Shown piece by piece: positions 45,141 through 54,267 of a stretch of 64,000 bases of DNA (within the stretch, counting starts at the first letter, position 1; every line of letters begins with the position of its first letter). The notes beneath the pieces are model-generated. The model ran no database searches and had not been told where the DNA came from. It saw only the letters and a program-made list of their open reading frames with translations. The stretch covers positions 44,503-108,502 of the forward strand of contig JABJQG010000041.1 in assembly GCA_018663505.1 (NCBI GenBank), written 5' to 3'. The stretch is from Pseudobdellovibrionaceae bacterium (GTDB taxonomy: Bacteria > Bdellovibrionota > Bdellovibrionia > Bdellovibrionales > UBA1609). Both the position numbers and the translations under genes were made by a program.

Positions 45141-46023
45141 TTAAGCTCTTAAACCGAATTGTAATTTTTTAGTGAGCAACTGAAAGTAATTATGATCTGG
45201 TGTCTTTAGAACAAAATGAGTGTGCTTACTTTGTTTAATGACAACCTTGCACTGTTCATCCAGTTCACAAATAGATAACCCATCAGCATTGAGGCTAGCT
45301 GTCTGTTCTCCAGGATGGAGTTCAAAACGTAATTTATATTTTGAAGGAAAAATAAGAGGCCGATTTGTCAGGCTGTGTGGACAAATAGGGGTAACAGCAG
45401 TGGCTTCAACTTCTGGGTGTAGAATTGGACCTCCAGCAGCTAAATTATATGCTGTTGAGCCTGTGGGACTGGCAATAATTACGCCATCAGCTTTCACATC
45501 ACTTACAAATTCTTTTTCACAAAATATTTTTAAATAAATCAGGTGGGATCGAGAGGCTCTCAATGACCACGTCATTGAGGGCAGCTCCATCATAGATGAT
45601 TTTGTCATTTTTCTGTACGGATAGACTTAGCATTGTGCGAGGTCGCATTTCCATTTTACCAGCAAGTGTTTTCTCTATTGTTTCAAATAACTGTGTCACA
45701 GGAGTTTCTGTTAAAAAGCCAAGTGACCCCATGTTTACGCCAAGTATCGGAATAGATTTCCCTTTTAAAAAACGAACAGCTTCCAAATAAGTACCATCTC
45801 CACCAAGAACAATAACAAGCTGTATGTTCTCTAAAGATCTTGCATTGGGCACTTTTTTTGATTGAATATATATGGGTCTTTTTGGGTGGGAATAAGACTT
45901 AATACCGTTTTCTGTAAGCCAGTGAACAAGCTCGGCAGATTTTAGCTGCACATCTTGCTGCAAGTGCCGGCACACTATCACAGCATTTTTAATTTTATTT
46001 TTTGGCATGGATTGGGTTTTCAT
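45141..46023 (-). pseudogene. nadK: NAD kinase split by a frameshift
   Basis: NAD kinase phosphorylates NAD to NADP. The N-terminal frame (46023-45517) has the GGDG motif (VIVLGGDGTYLEAV) and NMGSLGFLTE, reading to ALNDVVIE. The C-terminal frame (45608-45141) continues with RASRSHLIYLKIFCEKEF and ASPTGSTAYNLAAGGPILHP. The frames join at a GAGAG run near 45560: one more GA/AG unit would give an unbroken protein of about 290 residues. So the gene has lost 2 nt (or gained 1), or the read is wrong. NAD kinase is usually essential, so a second copy, frameshift decoding or a sequence error must be considered. It overlaps prlC by one base. Confidence 0.85.
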
Positions 46024-48044
46024 TAAGAAAGACCCTCTCTTTTTAGTAGTGCATCCACTTTTGGCTCTCTGCCTCTAAATTTCTTGTAGAGATCCATAGG
46101 GTGCTCGGATCCGCCACGGGCTAAAATGTTTTGTTTAAAAGAATCAGCCACTTCAGCATTATAAAGACCTTTTTCTTTAAACAGTTCAAAAGCATCTGCA
46201 TCTAAAACTTCAGCCCATTTGTAGCCATAGTATCCAGCAGCGTATCCACCGGCAAAGATATGTGAAAAGGCACAGGATGTATTTGTTCCTTCTACAAACT
46301 CTGTGATCTCTGTATGCTCGGTGGCTTTTTTATCAAAGTCCACAACATCGAAGTCACCAGGATTGTCAAAAGTAGATGTGTGCCAAGCCATGTCTAGAAA
46401 TCCAAACTTTAACTGTCTCAAACAATTAAATCCGGCCATAAATTGTGAGGAGTCTTTTATTTTTTGAATAAATTCATCGGGCATTTTCTCGTGTGTTTCA
46501 TAATGTTCGGCATACAGATTAAGAGCTTCTTTTTCGAAAGCCCAATTTTCTAATATTTGTGAGGGCAACTCAACAAAATCTCTATATACGTGTGTGCCAC
46601 CAATACTTTGATATTTACATTTAGAAAGAAGTGCATGTAGAGCATGACCAAATTCATGAAACAAGGTTTCTACTTCTCTTAGGTTAAGTAGTGATGGCTT
46701 TTTGCTTGTGGGCTTTGTGAAATTACAAACAACAGACACATGAGGTCTTAAAACCTTTCCTTCAAATAAACCTTGGTCAACATAAGTTGTTTTCCAGGCG
46801 CCCTGGCTTTTTGTTTCCCTTGGGAAGAAGTCCATGTAGAAAAGTCCCATAAACTCCTTGCTAGCCTTATCTATGACTTCGTAAACACTCACATCTTCAT
46901 GATATTTTGAGTAATCCTCTGATTTTTTAAACTGCAATCCGTAAAGTTTGTCTGCATGAATAAATATACCATTAGTCACATTGTCTAAAGAAAAATAGGG
47001 TTTTAAATCACCTTCCTCAAAATCATAAAGTTTGGTTTTTAATTTTTCCTTGTAGTAAGCAGTATCCCAAGTCATTAATTTGCTAATACCGTCAGTTTCT
47101 AAAGCTAGATCAGTGAGCATTTTAACGTCTCTTTTTGCTGCAGGTGAGGAGGCCTCCAATAAATCATTTAAAAAACTCATTACTGTGTCCACGTCTTTAG
47201 CCATATTTTTTTCAAGAACATAACTGGCGTAATTGTCATACCCTAGTAATTTTGCTTCTTGATACCTTAGGGTAACAATTTGTTTTATAATATCCTGATT
47301 GCTAAATTCTCCGTGCATAGAGCGACTTGCAAAAGCTTTCCACATTTTTTCTCTAAGATCTCTGTTGCTACAGTAAGTGAGAAAGGGGATCACACTTGGA
47401 GCTTGTAAGCTAAACTCCCAACCTTTTTCTGTTTTTGCGGCTTCTAGGATGTCCTCAGACAAACCTGGGATATCTTCAATGTTCTCAATGATAAGTTTAT
47501 AGCTATTTGTGGATTTTAAAATATTTTCTGAAAACTGAGGAGTAAGGACAGATAGCTTTTCAGAAATTTCCTTAAGTTTGTCTTTGTCTTCAGTAGAGAG
47601 CAACGCCCCACTGCGAATAAAACTGTCGTAGGCGTTATTGAGTAGTGTTTTCTCTTCTGTATTTAATTCTGGCTTTTGATCATAAACATGTTTCACTTTT
47701 TCAAAAAGTGTTGCATCTAAGTAAATGTCGTTGCCAAAACTAGCAAGGAGGGGCGAAATATCTTTAGCTAAAGCTTGCAGCTCGTCAGTGGCATGAGCAT
47801 GAAGTAAGTTGAAAAAAACAGAGGCAACTGTTCCGACTTTTTCAGAAGAAGTTTCTAAAGCTTCAATGGTATTATGAAAATCAGGGGTTTGAACCTCTTT
47901 GATCTTCTGAATATTTTGTTTCGCTATTTCTATGGCGGATTTTAAAGCTGGCAAATAATGCTCGGGCTTAATGGCATCAAAATTTACAGCTTGGTGTTGT
48001 AAATTTGATTTTTTCAGTATGGGATTACTTTGAGTGTCAGGCAT
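46023..48044 (-). CDS. prlC: M3-family oligopeptidase (oligopeptidase A-like)
   Basis: A 673-residue zinc metallopeptidase with the HExxH motif HEFGH within ETLFHEFGHALHALLSKCK, and the downstream family region FVELPSQILENWAFE. It degrades short peptides in the cytoplasm. I use ATG 48044, where AAGGAG lies 6 nt upstream; a frame reaching 48194 adds 50 residues that do not fit the family. It is first in the prlC-nadK-recN operon. Confidence 0.93.
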   Translation of the reverse strand: MPDTQSNPILKKSNLQHQAVNFDAIKPEHYLPALKSAIEIAKQNIQKIKEVQTPDFHNTIEALETSSEKVGTVASVFFNLLHAHATDELQALAKDISPLLASFGNDIYLDATLFEKVKHVYDQKPELNTEEKTLLNNAYDSFIRSGALLSTEDKDKLKEISEKLSVLTPQFSENILKSTNSYKLIIENIEDIPGLSEDILEAAKTEKGWEFSLQAPSVIPFLTYCSNRDLREKMWKAFASRSMHGEFSNQDIIKQIVTLRYQEAKLLGYDNYASYVLEKNMAKDVDTVMSFLNDLLEASSPAAKRDVKMLTDLALETDGISKLMTWDTAYYKEKLKTKLYDFEEGDLKPYFSLDNVTNGIFIHADKLYGLQFKKSEDYSKYHEDVSVYEVIDKASKEFMGLFYMDFFPRETKSQGAWKTTYVDQGLFEGKVLRPHVSVVCNFTKPTSKKPSLLNLREVETLFHEFGHALHALLSKCKYQSIGGTHVYRDFVELPSQILENWAFEKEALNLYAEHYETHEKMPDEFIQKIKDSSQFMAGFNCLRQLKFGFLDMAWHTSTFDNPGDFDVVDFDKKATEHTEITEFVEGTNTSCAFSHIFAGGYAAGYYGYKWAEVLDADAFELFKEKGLYNAEVADSFKQNILARGGSEHPMDLYKKFRGREPKVDALLKREGLS

Positions 48045-48285
48045 CACGGCTCCTTGTGGTTGATAATGAAATAATAGATTAGACTGTATTCTTTTTGCTA
48101 AAAATATATGTGGAAATCTCCAGCAATATGAGAATAAAACATGACTATTGTTAGCATATTTTCGCAAGAATAGAAAGTTTACTAGACGACACACAATGTA
48201 TTCCGTAGTTCGGACACTGATGCGATGCGATATTCATAGGTAGGTGGCAGATAGTTTTATATATTTAAACAATAGGGGTGAGTTT

Positions 48286-49056
48286 ATGAGAATTTTTAGT
48301 CTTTTGTTTATTTTGATTTTTTCCTTCAGCGCACAGGCGCGGGTCTTTGATTTTTCTGGAGAGTCACTAGCTGCTTATTTTCATACAACTGGTGGCCTCT
48401 CTAAAATTGGGGATTTGGCTTACTCTAATTCTAGCGGGGCGAGCACGGTTTTTACAGACACTGTTCCATATCACCCTGGTTTCGAGCTTGGTTTTTTATT
48501 TGGCATAGGCGGAGCCATGGTAGTGAAGGCCGGGGCTGAGTTGATTCAGACTAAGCAACTCACAGCTATTTCAGGTAAAAATGCTTCGGGTACTGAACTG
48601 TTTACTCTGTCTAGCCGAGTATTTGCCTTTAATCCTAATCTGACTTTTGAATTTAACATTTCCCAAGATAAAACATCGAGATTCTTTTTTGCATTGTCTG
48701 CAGGCTGGTCCATAATTGATATGGATAACGACTATACTTTTTCTGCAACAGGAAAATCAGAGTTATCAGTAGCAGCAGATTATATTGAAAAATCTCAAGC
48801 CACCATGATTACCTATGGCAGCTATATAGGGTACGAAATATTAGCTGTGGACAATGTTACTTTTTTGATGAACGTTGGCTACAGACATATCCCTGTGTCA
48901 CAGTTTGAATATAAGAATGACTATGCTGACCTCATTGGTAGTTTACAAAAAACTAAAGGTGAAGCTGTTGTAAATAATGATGGATCAATTCGATCTATGG
49001 ATTTTGGCGGTCCTTTTGTTGGACTTGGTTTTCGTTTCTATATTAACTTTATGTAG
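48286..49056 (+). CDS. Outer-membrane beta-barrel candidate
   Basis: 256 residues from ATG 48286 (GGGGTGA just upstream; the frame runs back to 48244 without support). The signal peptide MRIFSLLFILIFSFSAQA is followed by alternating hydrophobic beta strands, with aromatic-rich ends such as GFELGFLFGIGG and a C-terminal GLGFRFYINFM. This fits an eight-stranded barrel of the OmpW/OmpA-like size class, but no family signature was seen. Confidence 0.65.
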   Translation: MRIFSLLFILIFSFSAQARVFDFSGESLAAYFHTTGGLSKIGDLAYSNSSGASTVFTDTVPYHPGFELGFLFGIGGAMVVKAGAELIQTKQLTAISGKNASGTELFTLSSRVFAFNPNLTFEFNISQDKTSRFFFALSAGWSIIDMDNDYTFSATGKSELSVAADYIEKSQATMITYGSYIGYEILAVDNVTFLMNVGYRHIPVSQFEYKNDYADLIGSLQKTKGEAVVNNDGSIRSMDFGGPFVGLGFRFYINFM

Positions 49057-49120
49057 TTTGCAGCATGTAACTTAGTGGTATTAATGTGATCTGAGTTTTA
49101 TGAGTGACACAGCTTAGCGC

Positions 49121-49666
49121 TTATTCAAAAAAAGAATCGCCATATCTTAGAGTCAATTTAGTTTTAATTTGGGCAATATCTTGAGCGTCATAGTATTTTG
49201 TTTCAATGCTATTTATGCATTCCGTGACATCATCAAATAGCATTTGGGAGTATGAATTACCTGTTAGCAGTTCAAATTTATTTTTGTAACCCGAAAGTGT
49301 GCATAGTTGTGGGTAAACATGAACTTGAGTGTCTTCGTCATCTTCAAAATAGGTGTTTGGGAGCAGGTCCTTGAAGTACTTGTCATAAATAATTTTGTGT
49401 TTAATTTGCAAGGGGGTTAATTCATTGGCATTGTTCGTATAATAATTATCTCTAAGATCTAAGCTAATCTCACAAGTTTCTTTAAGGAAATCACATTTTA
49501 AGTTGTAGATGTGCCAGTCAAAGTCAGCTTCACACCATGTGTCTCCACAAATATTGTCAAGATCCTTTGCTACTCTTTTATAGTCAGAAGTGGAGAGTTC
49601 ACCTGCCAAGGAATGTAAGGAGGGAAGAGTTGTTAGGTAAATTGTAATTAAAAATAAAAGTTTCAT
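49121..49666 (-). CDS. Secreted cysteine-containing protein
   Basis: A 181-residue protein with a signal peptide (MKLLFLITIYLTTLPSLHSLA). The mature part has six cysteines (ICGDTWC, LKCD, ETCEI, QLCTL, TECIN), so three disulfides are possible, and is rich in Asp, Glu and Tyr. It is single on the minus strand and convergent with the barrel gene. No family was recognised. Confidence 0.6.
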   Translation of the reverse strand: MKLLFLITIYLTTLPSLHSLAGELSTSDYKRVAKDLDNICGDTWCEADFDWHIYNLKCDFLKETCEISLDLRDNYYTNNANELTPLQIKHKIIYDKYFKDLLPNTYFEDDEDTQVHVYPQLCTLSGYKNKFELLTGNSYSQMLFDDVTECINSIETKYYDAQDIAQIKTKLTLRYGDSFFE

Positions 49667-49836
49667 TGGTACCCCGTTTTATTTAAATATTTTTATCAGA
49701 TATTCTCTAAGGGAACAGCTACAAATGAAATGTTAAGATCAAATGTAAAGATTATACAGACATTTACATTCAGGATAATAATACGCATTATTTAACATGT
49801 TTTTTTAGCAAAAATCTAAATAAGAGCTGGTATTGA

Positions 49837-50010
49837 TTATTTAAAGTTGTCTCAGCCGATGGTCTTAACAAAGACGCCCCTAAAGTCTGTGGTGACCTGG
49901 AAAACCAATGTGAAATAGGGAGCTATATCAACTGGATTTCTGACCCGCTTACGTTGCTGAAGCCCGTGTTTTTAGACAAAGTTACAGTTTATTTATGTAT
50001 AAGAATCTAA
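49837..50010 (+). pseudogene. Gene fragment without a start
   Basis: Between a TGA at 49834 and a TAA at 50008 lies a 57-codon frame with protein-like content (VSADGLNKDAPKVCGDLENQ, then GSYINWISDPLTLLKPV). It is visibly more GC-rich than the flanking AT-rich gap 49667-50093, and it has no start codon or ribosome-binding site. I read it as the 3' remnant of a degraded, probably secreted, protein gene. Confidence 0.4.
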
Positions 50011-50093
50011 AATTGCATTCATAAGAAATTTGCATCACCATAATTGAGTTGGAATAAAAAATAATTAAATTCTTTATGATACACGGAGGTATT

Positions 50094-51518
50094 ATGAACT
50101 TAAAAAGTATATTATCCATTGGAGCTATTGCGGGCCTAGTGGCAGTGTCATTTGCATGTACGAGCACATCAGACTCATCTGGAGGGGGCTCAACAAGTTC
50201 TGGCGTTACTATTGGCGGAACCTTATCTGGTCTTAGCCTTATGTCTCACGATAAATTAACTACATTTGCAGTAACAGACTACTCTGTAAAATGTGTAACA
50301 TTTGCTAACCCACCAATTGCTGGTAACGGTGATTTAGGTGCTGACAGTACCTTTTCTTTGACTCTTGATGGAGCTGCGACAACAGATGCCTTTGGTTGTT
50401 TTGTGTTAAAAGCTTCTGCTGTTGTTGCCACTATGGTGTTTAAAGATTCCACTGCAGATTCTATGGATGGTGGGAAATCTCAAGCACCCAGTTATGCTGG
50501 TGGTGGTGCTAGTTTAAATTTAGGCGCAATTGTTTTAGATGAAGATACAGGAGAAGCTGTTGTGGATACCGCAACAATTACTGGTGATGATGCATCAGCA
50601 ATCACAGGTTCATGGGCTGACATTACAGGAACATGGGCTTTAACCTGTATTACCGATACAACAGCTGGTTATGCTTGTAATGATGAGCCACCATCGCTTT
50701 ATCTACATCAATTTGAAGCAACAGACGCTGCATCCACAGTTCATAAAGGCTTAGCTGTTTGGGAATCTAATTCTGACTACACTGGTTGTGGATCATCTGA
50801 AGATTTAGATGCCAGCATTCCTGGAACATGGAGTTCTGCAGCAGCGTTGAACACAAACTTTAGTTTTGATAACTTATCTTTATCTGCAATTAAAGTGGAT
50901 TGGGTAGATGGTTCAGGTAAAACAGTTTGTGGATTTGCTGCCACAGCGAACACAACAACTTGTGATCAAATATCTGCAAATACTGCGAATTGGCAGAGTT
51001 CTAATAGCACGTCATATGATGCAGATGATTGTCAAGCTATGTGTGCAGCCAATGGAGTTCATAACATTAGTGGAACATGTCCTAGACAATGGAATGTTGA
51101 TCATTCAAAAACAGCGGGGCTAACATCTGCTGGAGATTTAGTTTGTGGAGTATCAGGTTGTGGAATAGGTTCTGCCGCTAACTTTGTTGTAGCTAGCGAT
51201 AAGCCAGAGAAAAGATATTTAATGAACGAATTAGTGATTCAAGGGAATATAGGTTCTGTATTTGATTCTGAAACTCGTACAGAAAGTATTTGTGTAGGAC
51301 AAGATGGTAATGGATGTACAAATGTTCAGTGTACATTTACTAGATACACAAAACTATCCATTAAGCAGGTAACAGCAACATCGGCAGTTCTTGAGGTTTC
51401 CTTTCACGGGGCAATAGACTCAGCTTCTCCTGCAGCATGCTCTACAGTAGATTCGAACAACTGGGTATTAGAAGAAATCAGAGAAAGTAAATTATTGTTC
51501 ACAGCGATCAAGCAGTAG
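50094..51518 (+). CDS. Large lipoprotein of unknown function
   Basis: 474 residues from ATG 50094, with GGAGG just upstream. The signal MNLKSILSIGAIAGLVAVSFAC ends in a lipobox (Cys22), followed by a Ser/Gly/Thr linker (STSDSSGGGSTSSG). The mature part is rich in Ala, Thr, Ser, Asp and cysteine, with a GTWALTC-type segment near residue 190 and a GTCPRQWNVDHS segment near residue 330. Even spacing of cysteines suggests disulfides. A clear terminator follows, so it is probably a single-gene unit. The family was not recognised. Confidence 0.7.
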   Translation: MNLKSILSIGAIAGLVAVSFACTSTSDSSGGGSTSSGVTIGGTLSGLSLMSHDKLTTFAVTDYSVKCVTFANPPIAGNGDLGADSTFSLTLDGAATTDAFGCFVLKASAVVATMVFKDSTADSMDGGKSQAPSYAGGGASLNLGAIVLDEDTGEAVVDTATITGDDASAITGSWADITGTWALTCITDTTAGYACNDEPPSLYLHQFEATDAASTVHKGLAVWESNSDYTGCGSSEDLDASIPGTWSSAAALNTNFSFDNLSLSAIKVDWVDGSGKTVCGFAATANTTTCDQISANTANWQSSNSTSYDADDCQAMCAANGVHNISGTCPRQWNVDHSKTAGLTSAGDLVCGVSGCGIGSAANFVVASDKPEKRYLMNELVIQGNIGSVFDSETRTESICVGQDGNGCTNVQCTFTRYTKLSIKQVTATSAVLEVSFHGAIDSASPAACSTVDSNNWVLEEIRESKLLFTAIKQ

Positions 51519-51547
51519 AATAATTTAGAGTGAACAAAACAGGAGCA

Positions 51548-51578
51548 AAAGGTCGTCCGCAAGGGGGGCCTTTTTTTT
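51548..51578 (+). terminator. Intrinsic terminator after the lipoprotein gene
   Basis: AAAGGTC and GGCCTTT arms around GTCCGCAAGGGG are followed by eight T (51571-51578). It lies 30 bp after the stop at 51518 and about 12 bp before the end of the convergent CBS gene. Confidence 0.75.
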
Positions 51579-51590
51579 AAACTAAAGGAT

Positions 51591-52085
51591 CTAATAAGAA
51601 TACTTTTTTTGTCGTTGAGTGTTTCTTGTTAGTACTAAAGGCTTTGCAAAAGGATCTCCACAAATATATTTGTTAAGTTGATCAATCAGAAATTCTCTCT
51701 CCTCATTTATCAACTGACTTATCTCGCCTATAGCTAATAAGCCAATACACTTTTTATGATCTAAAATAGGGGCATATGTTATATTGTGATTAATAAATAT
51801 GTCTAGACATTCTTCAAGCGTCATATATGGACCCACTGAGCATATGTTCGCTGACATTACTTCTTGTATGTGGGTATCAATACTATGAGAAGTATTTAAC
51901 AATACTCCTCTAGTATAATCATTGTGTGTAAATATTCCAACAGTATCATCGTTGTCATCAAGTACTAATATAACATCTAGGTTTGATTTCGCCATACTGA
52001 TAAGAGCTTCATAAACACTGGAGTTTTTGTAAACAGTATAGTTATTATAATGTTTTAATTTATTAAATACTTTTAATAGTTGCAT
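51591..52085 (-). CDS. Two-CBS-domain protein
   Basis: 164 residues from ATG 52085 (AGAGGTAAGT upstream). Two CBS motifs are visible: YTVYKNSSVYEALISMAKSN to VGIFTHNDYTRGV, and VGPYMTLEECLDIFINHNIT to IGLLAIGEISQLI. CBS pairs usually bind adenine nucleotides and act as energy or redox sensors. It is divergent from the OmpR-type regulator gene, with repeated 8-mers between them, so it may be a target of that regulator. Confidence 0.85.
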   Translation of the reverse strand: MQLLKVFNKLKHYNNYTVYKNSSVYEALISMAKSNLDVILVLDDNDDTVGIFTHNDYTRGVLLNTSHSIDTHIQEVMSANICSVGPYMTLEECLDIFINHNITYAPILDHKKCIGLLAIGEISQLINEEREFLIDQLNKYICGDPFAKPLVLTRNTQRQKKYSY

Positions 52086-52112
52086 ACTTACCTCTTGTCT
52101 TTGTTTGTTAAT

Positions 52113-52131
52113 TATCAATTAACTATCAATT
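52113..52131. promoter_or_regulatory. Direct repeats, likely response-regulator operator
   Basis: TATCAATT occurs at 52113-52120 and again at 52124-52131, a period of 11 bp, about 28 bp upstream of the CBS gene start. OmpR-family regulators typically bind two direct half-sites with about one helical turn between them. The regulator at 52281 is divergently encoded nearby, so autoregulation and control of the CBS gene are plausible. Confidence 0.45.
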
Positions 52132-52280
52132 GATGTGAAAAAGATATTACGTAACCATTTAAGTTACATGTAATAGTTATGTAAATTTTATGAAGTTATC
52201 TAGACAGGTTGGTTTTTGGTTGAAAAATTAATTGTCACAAACTAATTGTATTTTAAATAAGATAAACAAGGGGATAAGTT

Positions 52281-52976
52281 TTGCAAAATATATTAGTATT
52301 AGAAGACCTTGAGGGAAGCTTTGAACTTGTAAAGTATTCCTTAGGAGGTCAGTACCATATATCATGGGCAAGATCAGTGAATGAGGCGAAAAACATGTTA
52401 AATTCACAACTAGATTTACTACTATTAGATGTAACTTTACCGGATGGTGATGGTTACGAATTCTGTAGATGGGCTAAGCACTCTGGATATGATATGATGC
52501 CAATTATCTTTATCTCAGCGAATTCTTCAGTAGAAGCATGTGTTACTGGTCTCGCCGCTGGCGGTGATGACTACATACATAAGCCATTCCATCCTGCGGA
52601 GCTAATGGCTCGGGTGGGCGCAAAGTTGAGGTCAGTAAAATTTCAGTGTGACATTCTTAATATACTGCAATCGAATGGTGTAAAAATGGACTTACAATCA
52701 CATAAAGTATCTTATGCAGGCAAAAACGAGGTAATAGAATTGGACTTAACTCCAATTGAGTTTAAAATTTTACAAATTTTTCTGGAAAAACCCGGTGTTG
52801 CAATGGATAGGAATTACATTCTTGATAGAGTTTGGGGGAAAGAAGTTTTTGTATACCCACGGAGTGTTGATACACATATCTGTAAACTAAAGAAAAAGCT
52901 TAAAAATAATTCTGGTTTGATTAGCTCCGTGCATGGAAAAGGTTATAGATTTGGGTTAGATAGAATTGCTATTTGA
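52281..52976 (+). CDS. OmpR-family response regulator
   Basis: A 231-residue regulator. The receiver domain has Asp50 as phosphoacceptor (LLLDVTLPDGDGYEF) and Lys101 (HKPF). The C-terminal winged helix shows LTPIEFKILQIFLEKPG and SVDTHICKLKKKLK. The TTG start at 52281 is supported by AAGGGG 6 nt upstream. A promoter candidate lies at 52232-52259 (TTGTCA, 16 bp, TAAATA). No cognate kinase is directly adjacent; the hybrid kinase 1.7 kb away is a candidate through the Hpt protein. Confidence 0.92.
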   Translation: MQNILVLEDLEGSFELVKYSLGGQYHISWARSVNEAKNMLNSQLDLLLLDVTLPDGDGYEFCRWAKHSGYDMMPIIFISANSSVEACVTGLAAGGDDYIHKPFHPAELMARVGAKLRSVKFQCDILNILQSNGVKMDLQSHKVSYAGKNEVIELDLTPIEFKILQIFLEKPGVAMDRNYILDRVWGKEVFVYPRSVDTHICKLKKKLKNNSGLISSVHGKGYRFGLDRIAI

Positions 52977-52986
52977 ACTCAACATA

Positions 52987-53295
52987 CTAAAAGTAAATAT
53001 GTTTTATTTTTGCCCATTTGTCCAATCGTTCTAGGAGGTCTAAAAATAAATCATCTAGCACGCATGCTTCATGTATACTTTTATGAATACAATTAAATTT
53101 CAAATTGCGACTTTGTAATTCAAATTTTGCAATCCAACCAATCTTTTCTTTTATAATTTTTAGATGTAGGCATGCATCACTTGGACTTTTTCTTTCTATT
53201 TCTTGTAGTTTAAAACTTATGAACTGAATCATCTCTTTTGAGGGAGTGAAGTTAATAAATTTAATATCTTCATAGCAGTTGTTTTTCAAATTCAT
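52987..53295 (-). CDS. HPF/S30AE-like small protein
   Basis: A 102-residue protein whose layout resembles ribosome hibernation factors. An opening strand is followed by a helix (SKEMIQFISFKLQEIERK), strands (CLHLKIIKEKIGWIAKFELQ), then a second helix (HEACVLDDLFLDLLERLDKWAK) in place of the usual D-Y-AID-L-dkLerqi region. Sequence identity to HPF is low, so this is a fold-level inference. It is last in a tight three-gene operon with a receiver protein and a second HPF-like protein. Confidence 0.55.
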   Translation of the reverse strand: MNLKNNCYEDIKFINFTPSKEMIQFISFKLQEIERKSPSDACLHLKIIKEKIGWIAKFELQSRNLKFNCIHKSIHEACVLDDLFLDLLERLDKWAKIKHIYF

Positions 53296-53298
53296 AGC

Positions 53299-53772
53299 TC
53301 ACATCCTTAAGTCGATTCCTATCTCCTGAATGATTAATTCGCATAGCTGGGGAGTGAATGGTTTTTGCAAAAATAAAGGTTTATGAATAAATTTTGAGAG
53401 CTCACTTTCAACTTTATTCTTTTTTAAACTTGACGTCATTATAACTGGGATACTGTTGAATTTCTTGTGTAAAACTTTAAACACATCAATTCCTGATAAG
53501 TCTCCATCCAAGTTAACATCGACAATGGCTAGGTTGAAATGTAAATTTAATTGAAGCTTTTCAATAGTATCAACATAATTATCAGCAATGATAAAGTTAC
53601 TCCTTTGTAGTGTGATTTTTGAAATTATATGAGAAAATAGTTTTTGTGAAAACAAGTCATCTTCAACAATTAGTATATTATAGTTTAATTGTTCTCCTTT
53701 AATACTGGTTCCAAAATGGTTTTCTTTATAATTTAAGGCTCCCTGAGTAAAATTTGATTTAATATATTCCAT
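53299..53772 (-). CDS. Stand-alone receiver-domain protein
   Basis: 157 residues from ATG 53772, chosen because GGGTGA (which includes the upstream gene's stop) lies 4 nt before it. A 25-residue lead precedes one receiver domain (NYNILIVEDDLFSQKLF) with phosphoacceptor Asp85 (LAIVDVNLDGDLSG) and Lys137 (LQKPF). There is no output domain, so it may relay phosphate or bind a partner. It lies between two HPF-like genes with gaps of 3-4 bp. Confidence 0.85.
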   Translation of the reverse strand: MEYIKSNFTQGALNYKENHFGTSIKGEQLNYNILIVEDDLFSQKLFSHIISKITLQRSNFIIADNYVDTIEKLQLNLHFNLAIVDVNLDGDLSGIDVFKVLHKKFNSIPVIMTSSLKKNKVESELSKFIHKPLFLQKPFTPQLCELIIQEIGIDLRM

Positions 53773-53776
53773 GATT

Positions 53777-54109
53777 TCACCCAGCAAGCTGATTGTTTGT
53801 TGTATGTTTAAAAGTATTTCGATTATGCTTTTTTTTAATAATTTTTGCCATCGTTCTTCTTGCTAGACTAATACTCTTATACAAGTTAATATTTCTTTTC
53901 ATTACGAAATATACATCCCCAAAGTAGTTTAGTTTAATTGAACACTCATAAATAGATGAATTTACCTTTTTGTTTTTTCTCAACCATACTTCAAACAATG
54001 AATGCTTTGAAGTATTTAAATGGCTTGAGATTTTAGTTATTTCTTTTTGTATTTTAACTTTTGTATGCTCTGAGTGTGTAACATTACCAAAATATATTTC
54101 TTTAAGCAC
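53777..54109 (-). CDS. Second HPF/S30AE-like small protein
   Basis: A 110-residue basic protein with a first helix (HTKVKIQKEITKISSHLN), beta strands (LFEVWLRKNKK, YECSIKLNYFGDVYFVMKR) and a second helix (LYKSISLARRTMAKIIKKK), in the order seen in HPF/RaiA proteins. The lysine-rich end fits ribosome binding. It is first in the three-gene operon; its stop overlaps the next gene's ribosome-binding site. Homology is inferred only. Confidence 0.5.
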   Translation of the reverse strand: MLKEIYFGNVTHSEHTKVKIQKEITKISSHLNTSKHSLFEVWLRKNKKVNSSIYECSIKLNYFGDVYFVMKRNINLYKSISLARRTMAKIIKKKHNRNTFKHTTNNQLAG

Positions 54110-54267
54110 ATCAATTTCCTTTGTTAATATTTGAGCAAATAATAAATTACATTTTTAAAATAATCTTTTTCTTATTGTTTAAGTTTTGTTAAGAAAGGTT
54201 AACTAGCATTTATTTAAATTTACCTATATTCAAAGATTTCAATAATTATTCAAACAAAGGATAAAAT

